From positions 23,932 to 29,786 of the forward strand of contig DAXV01000019.1 of the NCBI GenBank assembly GCA_002506595.1: a stretch of DNA of 5,855 nucleotides, read 5' to 3'. The notes under the pieces were generated by a model, which ran no database searches, was not told the DNA's origin, and saw only the letters and a program-made list of their open reading frames with translations. Source of the DNA: Acidilobaceae archaeon UBA158. Its GTDB lineage: Archaea > Thermoproteota > Thermoprotei_A > Sulfolobales > Acidilobaceae. This document shows, piece by piece, positions 1-5,166 of the stretch (positions within the stretch are counted from its first letter, which is position 1; each line of letters opens with the position of its first letter). The translations under genes and the position numbers were made by a program.

Positions 1-1
1 A

Positions 2-427
2 AAGGATAAGATATTGGCTATAATTGGAGGTATTAATGGAAACACGATTGCTAAAATTATGAGGCTCGGTTTAACAAAAGAGTATTTTGGCTTTGCAGAT
101 CAGAAATCAGTGGCAAAACTTGCAGATTCTCTAAAGAAAACATTTCCAGATCAAGAAAATGAGGTTAATAAATATATGAAATTCTATGCAGCTTTTAAGA
201 TTTCTAAAGCTATAGATGATGGAACAGTAAGAAATAGAATAACAAAAGAAGCTTTGAGGCAAGCCTTGGCCATAGAATTAAATATAGATAAAAAGAATAT
301 GCCTAAAGATAATTACATAATGAAAATTGCATCCGATGCCTTTAATATACCAAGAAAAGTGATAAGGCAAATATTTCCATATAATAAATCGAAAAAATTA
401 AATAAGAATGAAAATAAAAACAATTAA
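2..427 (+). CDS. Uncharacterised helical protein, probably a C-terminal part (5' end outside window)
   Basis: I do not recognise this protein. The frame has no stop between the left edge and the TAA at 425-427, so the gene probably begins outside the window. The first possible start inside is a TTG at 14, with only a weak AAGGA-like sequence before it, which would give 137 residues. The visible part is rich in Lys, Asn, Ile and Ala, has no clear membrane segment, and looks all-helical. An aromatic stretch YFGF lies near residues 24-27 (TTG numbering), a basic amphipathic stretch near 72-90, and a segment NIPRKVIRQIFP at 111-122. It ends in a polar Lys/Asn tail (about 125-137) that looks disordered. 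Its stop overlaps the stop of the convergent acyl-CoA dehydrogenase gene by four bases. No function is proposed; it could be a conserved archaeal hypothetical. Confidence 0.6.
   Translation, partial: KDKILAIIGGINGNTIAKIMRLGLTKEYFGFADQKSVAKLADSLKKTFPDQENEVNKYMKFYAAFKISKAIDDGTVRNRITKEALRQALAIELNIDKKNMPKDNYIMKIASDAFNIPRKVIRQIFPYNKSKKLNKNENKNN
392..420 (-). terminator. Candidate U-rich terminator of the acyl-CoA dehydrogenase gene
   Basis: Just past the dehydrogenase stop codon (424-426), the minus strand reads T5 (420-416), T4 (414-411) and T6 (397-392). Archaeal RNA polymerase commonly terminates at such oligo-U tracts without a hairpin. On the plus strand the same bases are the AAA/AAT codons of the Lys/Asn tail of the neighbouring protein. 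Seen: the tracts and their distance. Inferred: that they terminate transcription. Confidence 0.45.
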
Positions 428-1623
428 ATCTTTAATCCAAATGCTTGTCTAACTAGCTCTCTTGCTATAGTTAGTCTCTGTATTTCGTTAGTTCCTTCAT
501 ATATTGTTGTTATAACTGAATCTCTTAGATATCTTTCCAATCCCATTTCTTGATCTACTCCATAACCTCCATGTATTTGAACTGCTTGTCTTGATATCCA
601 TTCAGCAGCTTCAGATGCAAAAGATTTTGCAAGGCTAGCAGCTATTATGAACTCGCTTCTATTAGCATCTGCAAGGCTAGCAGCCCAATATGTTAAAAGT
701 CTAGCAGCCTCGAGTTTAATGTACATATCTGCTATTTTTTCATCTATCATTTCAAAGCTAATTAGTTGTTGTCCAAAAAGCTCTCTTTGTAAAGAATAAT
801 TTAATGCTTTTTCAAATGCAGCCTGCGCTATACCAACCGCTTGAGCAGCAATACCTATCCTTGTATAATCATATGTAGAAACTATAACTTTGAATCCTTC
901 ATCTATCTTACCAACGATATTTTCTTGTGGAACTTTAACATTATCAAAAATAACTTCATATGGCTGTTCTCCTCTCATACCTAATACTTTGAAGTGTTGC
1001 CCCAATTTTACCCCTGGCCAGTTCTTTTCAACAACAAATACTGTAATGCCCCACCATCTCTTATTTTGTTGTTGTGGATTTGTTCTGGCAGATACAATAA
1101 AATAATCTGCCTTTTCAGCGCCGCTTATGAAAACTTTCCTCCCATTTATTACATAATGATCGTTTTGTTTTTCAGCCCTTGATTGTATTCCAGCGACATC
1201 GCTCCCACCGCTTGGCTCAGTATTTGCATGGGCTCCTTGAGCTTCTCCTTTAGCAATAGGCGTTATGTATTTTTTCTTTAGTTCTTCACTACCAAATTTT
1301 AATATAGGCACACCAAATAGATGGTTTACACCAACTGCTACTGCTAAGCTTGGAACAATTCTTGCAATCTCTTCCATCATAATTGTTGTCATTAATTGGC
1401 CTCCACCTTGACCTCCATATTCTTCAGGTATACCAATACCAAAGAAGCCTTGTTCTCCCATTGCTTTAAATATCTCTGAAGGTATTTGATTTGTGTCCTC
1501 TATTTCTTTCCACCTTGGCTCTACGTTTTTTTCCAGAAATTCCCTAACCGATTTCCTAAACAATTCGTGTTCATTATTTATGTCTATTTTGAAATCTTCA
1601 ATACTTTTGAATGGAAATACCAT
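424..1623 (-). CDS. Acyl-CoA dehydrogenase (FAD-dependent)
   Basis: Cytosolic flavoenzyme that introduces an alpha,beta double bond into an acyl-CoA and normally passes electrons to electron-transfer flavoprotein. The protein is 399 residues from the ATG at 1623, close to the family's usual ~380. The N-terminal helical domain carries YGGQGG (69-74). The middle beta domain has TEPSGGSD (135-142) and FISG (165-168), which contact flavin and substrate, then VLGMRG (213-218) and FDNVKVP (226-232). The C-terminal helical domain has QRELFG (279-284), HGGYG (351-355), ERYLRD (363-368) and YEGTNEIQR (375-383). Glu376 in YEGT sits where medium- and short-chain enzymes keep the catalytic base. GTG codons at 1632 and 1629 are also in frame, but they lie inside the AGGTGGT ribosome site (1634-1628), so ATG is preferred. 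Chain-length specificity cannot be read. Its divergent neighbour is a permease, so a role in breakdown of an imported carboxylate or amino-acid derivative is possible but unproven. Confidence 0.95.
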   Translation of the reverse strand: MVFPFKSIEDFKIDINNEHELFRKSVREFLEKNVEPRWKEIEDTNQIPSEIFKAMGEQGFFGIGIPEEYGGQGGGQLMTTIMMEEIARIVPSLAVAVGVNHLFGVPILKFGSEELKKKYITPIAKGEAQGAHANTEPSGGSDVAGIQSRAEKQNDHYVINGRKVFISGAEKADYFIVSARTNPQQQNKRWWGITVFVVEKNWPGVKLGQHFKVLGMRGEQPYEVIFDNVKVPQENIVGKIDEGFKVIVSTYDYTRIGIAAQAVGIAQAAFEKALNYSLQRELFGQQLISFEMIDEKIADMYIKLEAARLLTYWAASLADANRSEFIIAASLAKSFASEAAEWISRQAVQIHGGYGVDQEMGLERYLRDSVITTIYEGTNEIQRLTIARELVRQAFGLKI

Positions 1624-1627
1624 ACCC

Positions 1628-1634
1628 ACCACCT
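1628..1634 (-). promoter_or_regulatory. Ribosome binding site of the acyl-CoA dehydrogenase gene
   Basis: The minus strand reads AGGTGGT, six of seven matches to the archaeal AGGTGAT consensus, four bases before the ATG at 1623. It decides the start: the two upstream in-frame GTG codons fall within or beside it. Confidence 0.55.
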
Positions 1635-1663
1635 ACACTCTACATAATTTAGGAATTGAAGAA

Positions 1664-1697
1664 GTATAATATTTAATTATTTTTATATATTCAATAT
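1664..1697 (-). promoter_or_regulatory. Candidate promoter of the acyl-CoA dehydrogenase gene
   Basis: Two TATA-like elements are visible on the minus strand: ATATATAAAAA near 1690-1680 and TTAAATATTATA near 1675-1664. With archaeal TATA-to-start spacing of about 25-27 bases, they would give leaders of roughly 35 or 20 bases, enough to hold the ribosome site. Which one is used cannot be told from sequence, and the whole spacer is AT-rich. Confidence 0.4.
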
Positions 1698-1760
1698 AAC
1701 TTTATTATTATACCTATTAATATTTTCTTCTTTTTTTATAAAAATAATTAATAACTTATA

Positions 1761-1775
1761 GAAAAAGTTTAAATA
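1761..1775 (+). promoter_or_regulatory. Promoter (BRE + TATA) of the amino acid permease gene
   Basis: GAAAAAG (1761-1767) followed by TTTAAATA (1768-1775) is a textbook crenarchaeal BRE/TATA pair. A transcript would start about 25 bases downstream, near 1796-1799. This leaves a very short leader that starts close to or just at the ribosome site and reaches the ATG at 1813. Confidence 0.65.
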
Positions 1776-1797
1776 GTATATGTAATAAAATTAAAGA

Positions 1798-1804
1798 AGG
1801 TGAT
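1798..1804 (+). promoter_or_regulatory. Shine-Dalgarno site of the permease gene
   Basis: AGGTGAT is an exact match to the sequence complementary to the archaeal 16S rRNA 3' end. It lies eight bases before the ATG at 1813 and supports that start. Confidence 0.7.
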
Positions 1805-1812
1805 TTGTTTAG

Positions 1813-3594
1813 ATGCGGGATAATAATGAGAGTTCCCGGCCTAAATTAAGAAAATTTTTAACATTAACTGATATATTTATGCTATCTATAACTGGTATGA
1901 TAGGGTCTGCTTGGCTTTTTTCGGTAGTTGCTGGAGTTTATTACGCTGGACCTGCTTCTATTTTAACGTGGGTTATTGCAGGCTTAATTTTCATTTTTAT
2001 GATATTTGGCTTTGCAGAATTAGGAGGGGTTTTCCCATTTTCTGGGTCATTAGCAAGATATAACCATTATACTCATGGAATATTTAGTAACTATTTATTA
2101 TCATGGGCCTACTTTTTAGGGGCAGTTACAACAGTATCTGTAGAAGCTATTGCAATAGTAACTTATGCAAGTTCATATATCTCAGGATTAGTTGGTTCAA
2201 ATGGTCTTTTAACTCCATTGGGAATATTAATTGCTGCTGGATTGATTTTATTATTCACAATAATTCAATTAATTGGTATAAACGTTTATGGATGGTTTAA
2301 TAGATTTATAACAGCTTGGAAATTAATAATACCATTAATTACAATAATTCTTTTGATATCATTATATTTCCATCCATCTAATTTTGTCTCAATACCTGGC
2401 AGTTTTGCTCCATATGGAACAGCTGCAATATTTGCTGCTATGGTTCCATCAGGAATAGTATTTGCATATGAAGGCTTTAGGCAAGGTTTAGAATATGCAG
2501 GAGAAGCTAAAAATCCACAAAGAGATGTACCATTAGGAACTATATTAGCAATAATTGTTGTAATAATAATATATGTATTATTACAAGTTGCATTTACTGG
2601 AGGGATTAATTGGAGTGCAGCAGGGATTACGCCGGGTAATTGGACGGGATTATATAATGCATGGCAATCGCATCCATTTTATAGTGAATTAGTTGCAGCC
2701 GGGATTCCATTGTTAACTATTTGGGCAATAATTTTGCTTATAGATGCAGCCATTTCCCCAGCAGGAACATTAGCAGTATATACTGGTTCATCAGCTAGAA
2801 ACATATATGGGATGGCCAGAGTTGGTTATATTCCAGAATTTTTATCTGGTGTTCATAAAAAATTCAGAACGCCATGGATAGCAATATTGGCGACATTTGT
2901 TTTAGCAATAATATTCTTATTGCCAATTCCAAGTTGGTATTATGTTGTAAGTTTAAGTTCTCTACTAACAGTTTATAACTATTTAACTGTTGGTTTAACA
3001 AATCATGCATTAAGAAATCTTGCGCCAAACCTTAAAAGACCTTATAAAGCTCCGGCATGGTTTATAACTTATCCAATAGGATTTGTGGCATCTGCGATGC
3101 TTGTTTATTGGTCTGGCTATAGCCTAATTAACACAGTAATTATAGCTGTTATAGCTGGTTTACCGTTAGTTTTGTTTGGTCCATATAGAAAGAAATTAAA
3201 CTTATCTTTAAGAGAAGTTGGCTTATTTTCAATATTATTATGGATATTCCTTGGATTAATTGTTGTAGGAAATATTTATTCATGGGGGCCTTTAGCACAG
3301 TTTCCAATTTATTGGGCATTACTGTCTATATTACAAATCGCTTCTTTAGCCTATTTATATCTTAAAAGTCATCATAGAAGTGTTAAAGCTACATGGTGGT
3401 TAATAATATTTAATATATTATCTGGCATAATATCATATTATGGTTCACTAGGTATAAGACCTATAATACCTTATCCATATGATTATTTAATATTTGCAAT
3501 TATGAGTCTAGTTGTTTATTTCATTGGGGTTAAAACAGCGTATTTAACAAACGATCTGAAGGATATTATTGAAAAAGGATTGCCAGAAGAATGA
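1813..3594 (+). CDS. APC-superfamily amino acid permease with extended C-terminal membrane region
   Basis: Cytoplasmic-membrane transporter of the amino acid-polyamine-organocation superfamily, probably a proton- or ion-coupled amino acid importer. The 593 residues begin with a short charged cytosolic N-terminus. TM1 contains the unwound small-residue motif GMIGSA (28-33), which in the family binds the substrate carboxylate, though the usual third Gly is Ala33. FAELGGVFPFSGS (67-79) follows TM2. TM6 has FAYEGFRQGLEYAGEAKNP (217-235), the typical 'E..NP.R.vP' loop. RNIYGMARVGYIP (329-341) follows TM8, and LKRPYKAP (407-414) precedes TM11. I count 12 core segments up to about residue 455, then about four more (roughly 468-490, 497-517, 526-544 and 557-577). 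Family members are usually 430-500 residues, so the tail is an extension. Substrate is unknown. It is divergent from the acyl-CoA dehydrogenase gene, has a strong promoter and an exact Shine-Dalgarno site, and ends directly against the PAP2 gene. Confidence 0.93.
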   Translation: MRDNNESSRPKLRKFLTLTDIFMLSITGMIGSAWLFSVVAGVYYAGPASILTWVIAGLIFIFMIFGFAELGGVFPFSGSLARYNHYTHGIFSNYLLSWAYFLGAVTTVSVEAIAIVTYASSYISGLVGSNGLLTPLGILIAAGLILLFTIIQLIGINVYGWFNRFITAWKLIIPLITIILLISLYFHPSNFVSIPGSFAPYGTAAIFAAMVPSGIVFAYEGFRQGLEYAGEAKNPQRDVPLGTILAIIVVIIIYVLLQVAFTGGINWSAAGITPGNWTGLYNAWQSHPFYSELVAAGIPLLTIWAIILLIDAAISPAGTLAVYTGSSARNIYGMARVGYIPEFLSGVHKKFRTPWIAILATFVLAIIFLLPIPSWYYVVSLSSLLTVYNYLTVGLTNHALRNLAPNLKRPYKAPAWFITYPIGFVASAMLVYWSGYSLINTVIIAVIAGLPLVLFGPYRKKLNLSLREVGLFSILLWIFLGLIVVGNIYSWGPLAQFPIYWALLSILQIASLAYLYLKSHHRSVKATWWLIIFNILSGIISYYGSLGIRPIIPYPYDYLIFAIMSLVVYFIGVKTAYLTNDLKDIIEKGLPEE

Positions 3595-4248
3595 TTATTT
3601 AATATTCAATATTTTTATTTTTTTGAATATAAAATCATATATTTTTTTCCATACATTTTCAAAATAAATTACTAGCAAAGAAGACCAAACTCCAAGCACT
3701 ATTCCTGCTAAGAGGTCGCTGAAAAAATGTACTTGCAAAGCAAGCCTAGTGTACATTATTATTAATGCATATATCCATGATAGGTATCTTAGCTTACTTT
3801 GCTTTGTTGTATCAAAAACATAAGTTATATAAAACGCTAATACTGATACTCTGACTGTATGCCCTGAAGGAAATGAAAAGTAATCTGCATTAATTAAAGA
3901 GGTCAGTAAAGACCAATGTGGTTGTATTTCATGAGGTCTGGGAACCATAGTAAAAGCTTTAATAAATAATGTGGCTATCATAGAAATTATAATTGCTATA
4001 ATAAAACTAACAACATTCTTTGTTACATTTTTCCTTAATATTGCTTGTCCAAAATATAAGATTGCCATATATATTATAAATGCTTCAAGACTAGCTGTAT
4101 CTGTAATAAATTTTATTAATAAATTATTCCTTAAATTAATATGAAATAAAAAGTATGAATTAATACCATTAAATGCTTTGAACTCTTCTAAGATAATTAT
4201 GGCAATTAAGATTAATGTAGCTACTATTAACTTTTGAGAGTCTTTCAT
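3595..4248 (-). CDS. PAP2-family membrane phosphatase
   Basis: Integral membrane phosphatase of the type 2 phosphatidic acid phosphatase family, which removes a phosphate from lipid phosphates or polyprenyl (in archaea, dolichyl) pyrophosphates. The signature is complete across 217 residues: motif 1 K97...R104-P105 (KAFTMVPRP), motif 2 PSGH (127-130) with the acid/base His130, and motif 3 R168...H174...D178 with nucleophile His174. Motif 3 begins TR rather than the more common SR. About six membrane segments are visible (near 7-22, 52-71, 79-98, 131-146, 155-171 and 178-196), with the active-site motifs at their ends. The C-terminus (200-217) is strongly Lys-rich. The ATG at 4248 follows AGGGGAT (4260-4254) at five bases. 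Recycling of the dolichyl carrier for glycosylation is an attractive role, but the neighbours do not show it. The stop directly abuts the permease stop. Confidence 0.93.
   Translation of the reverse strand: MKDSQKLIVATLILIAIIILEEFKAFNGINSYFLFHINLRNNLLIKFITDTASLEAFIIYMAILYFGQAILRKNVTKNVVSFIIAIIISMIATLFIKAFTMVPRPHEIQPHWSLLTSLINADYFSFPSGHTVRVSVLAFYITYVFDTTKQSKLRYLSWIYALIIMYTRLALQVHFFSDLLAGIVLGVWSSLLVIYFENVWKKIYDFIFKKIKILNIK
3602..3648 (+). terminator. Candidate terminator of the permease gene, inside the PAP2 coding region
   Basis: Eight bases after the permease stop lies an 8-bp perfect inverted repeat, ATATTCAA (3602-3609) and TTGAATAT (3623-3630). Its T-rich loop holds T5 (3612-3616) and most of a T7 run (3618-3624), and a second T7 follows at 3642-3648. 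U-tracts alone can stop archaeal polymerase; the AT-only stem would be weak. On the other strand these bases encode the lysine-rich C-terminus of the PAP2 protein. Confidence 0.5.
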
Positions 4249-4253
4249 TGATA

Positions 4254-4302
4254 ATCCCCTGTCATTTATCTTTTATTATGTATTATATATTTTTATATAA
4301 TA
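4254..4302 (-). promoter_or_regulatory. Promoter region and ribosome site of the PAP2 gene, with an AT palindrome
   Basis: On the minus strand a long TATA-like block, TATTATATAAAAATATATAATA, spans 4302-4281, and AGGGGAT (4260-4254) is a one-mismatch Shine-Dalgarno site five bases before the ATG. A start near 4268 would give a leader of about 20 bases. The TATA block is also a 9-bp inverted repeat (4281-4289 and 4294-4302) around four bases. The PAP2 gene therefore probably has its own promoter rather than depending on the upstream gene. The rest of the 111-base spacer is featureless AT-rich sequence. Confidence 0.4.
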
Positions 4303-4359
4303 TGATCTATTTCTTAATTTTAATTTGTATTTAAAATTTTTAATATTTAAGATAAATTA

Positions 4360-5001
4360 TCAAGAGACTTCAGAATATCTTAATATCATTTCAGTTAATC
4401 TCGTGATCCTATAATATGTATGATGTGTTCTAGTTTCTTCTTTAGGTTTTGCCTTTCTATGTTTTGCTTTTATTATTTTCTCTTTAACTGGAATTATTAA
4501 TCCAAGTTTTTCTAATTTTTCTAGTAAATTTATTGTGCTATCCATATCTAATCCGAATACCTTTAAAATGGTTCCTGCATGTTCATTTTCAGCTTTTCTT
4601 AGAAATATTAGAAGCTTAAGTGTATTATCATAGCCTGTTAAACTCTTAAAGTATTCATTAAGGTTATTATAATTTTTAATTAGTCTTCTAATAGATAAAC
4701 AAGTTTCTCTAGTTAATTTATAATATGTATGATGTTTTCTAACTTCTTCTGCTAGTTTAAATTTTGCCTCACTTCTTTTTATGGCGCTCCCTTGATGTCT
4801 TTCGATCAATCCTATCTTTTCAAGTTTATCTAGCTCATCAGTAATTACATCTATTGGCATTTCCAAAATAGAAGCTATAGATTTACCATAATCTACATTT
4901 GCTTTTTTTAAGTGAAATAATATATAAAGGTCTAAGGGGGAGATTCCATAAATTTTTTGTAATGTTTGTTTTATGATTTCTTCATTATCTTTTTCTTCCA
5001 T
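4360..5001 (-). CDS. Tandem winged-helix protein, DUF2250-like, likely transcription regulator
   Basis: A 213-residue soluble protein made of two similar winged-helix units. Unit A (about 21-105) has PLDLYILFHLKKANVDYG (22-39), a second helix, and DELDKLEKIGLIER (55-68) as recognition helix and turn. It continues with an unusual basic extension holding KRSEAKFKL (75-83) and RKHHTYYKLTR (88-98). Unit B (about 126-208) repeats the pattern with LEKLEKLGLIIP (160-171), a basic stretch KAKHRKAKPKEETR (178-191) and THHTYYRITR (192-201). The KRSEAKFKL...HHTYY signature resembles my recollection of the archaeal DUF2250 domain, whose function is unknown; two copies in one chain is the notable point. 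DNA binding is inferred from the fold. The ATG at 5001 follows AAGGGAT (5017-5011) at nine bases. The gene is divergent from the DUF72 gene and lies upstream of PAP2 on the same strand, 111 bases apart. Confidence 0.8.
   Translation of the reverse strand: MEEKDNEEIIKQTLQKIYGISPLDLYILFHLKKANVDYGKSIASILEMPIDVITDELDKLEKIGLIERHQGSAIKRSEAKFKLAEEVRKHHTYYKLTRETCLSIRRLIKNYNNLNEYFKSLTGYDNTLKLLIFLRKAENEHAGTILKVFGLDMDSTINLLEKLEKLGLIIPVKEKIIKAKHRKAKPKEETRTHHTYYRITRLTEMILRYSEVS
4410..4426. repeat. 17-bp direct repeat, copy 1 (HHTYY codons of unit B)
   Basis: TATAATATGTATGATGT is identical to 4719-4735, 309 bases away. Both copies encode the HHTYY core in the two winged-helix units. Identity may reflect preferred codons for a conserved pentapeptide as much as recent duplication. 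Confidence 0.6.
4719..4735. repeat. 17-bp direct repeat, copy 2 (HHTYY codons of unit A)
   Basis: Exact match to 4410-4426. It marks the same position in the first winged-helix unit. The surrounding DNA of the two units has diverged well beyond easy alignment, so the duplication itself is old. Confidence 0.6.
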
Positions 5002-5030
5002 TTATATTTCATCCCTTGTTTATTTTTATT

Positions 5031-5067
5031 CAATATAAAATTAATATGGAATAAATAACTTTTAAAC
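5031..5067 (-). promoter_or_regulatory. Candidate promoter of the DUF2250-like gene
   Basis: On the minus strand GTTTAAAAG (5067-5059) is a good TATA candidate preceded by an A-rich stretch, giving a leader of about 35 bases. A second weaker option is TTTTATATT near 5040-5032, which would give a leader of only a few bases and would leave out the AAGGGAT ribosome site, so the first is favoured. Confidence 0.4.
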
Positions 5068-5085
5068 ATTTATGAAAATCTAAAA

Positions 5086-5105
5086 TATATTGCATTGACA
5101 ATATA
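5086..5105. promoter_or_regulatory. Inverted repeat TATATTG-N6-CAATATA, candidate operator
   Basis: Two perfect 7-base arms (5086-5092 and 5099-5105) separated by CATTGA make a 20-bp dyad. It lies between the two divergent promoters, just upstream of the DUF72 TATA box and upstream of the regulator-like gene's TATA box. Size and spacing suit a dimeric winged-helix protein, so autoregulation by the neighbouring gene is possible. AT-rich dyads also arise by chance. Confidence 0.35.
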
Positions 5106-5118
5106 GTTTAGACCTAAC

Positions 5119-5137
5119 CTTTATACCTTAAAATTTT
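5119..5137 (+). promoter_or_regulatory. Candidate promoter of the DUF72 gene
   Basis: CTTTATAC (5119-5126) followed by CTTAAAATTT (5127-5136) offers two overlapping TATA candidates. Start points about 25 bases on would fall near 5148-5158, so the leader is under 20 bases. Only a weak GTGG (5159-5162) could serve as a ribosome site, which suggests a short or nearly leaderless mRNA. Confidence 0.45.
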
Positions 5138-5166
5138 TCTCAAGATATATTAATAATTGTGGAAAA

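Noticed and set aside
26..62. GGAGGT (26-31) followed by ATG at 36, resembling a strong ribosome site and start.
   Set aside because: The ATG opens only eight codons before TGA (60-62) and is out of frame with the long gene, in which GGAGGT encodes part of an in-frame Gly-Gly stretch.
890..1182. Plus-strand open frames opposite the acyl-CoA dehydrogenase gene.
   Set aside because: They lie wholly within a gene with full family motifs, have Cys/Pro/Ser-rich nonsense composition and no ribosome site.
2103..2300. Plus-strand open frame inside the permease gene.
   Set aside because: Out-of-frame shadow of a clear transporter gene; composition (Cys, Ser, Asn, Trp) is unlike the real proteins here.
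1688..5038. Shared 12-mer TATTCAATATAA at 1688-1699 and 5027-5038, in both divergent spacers, with a 10-base version at 3603-3612.
   Set aside because: In such AT-rich DNA a match of this length between spacers is expected by chance, and its position relative to the promoters differs.
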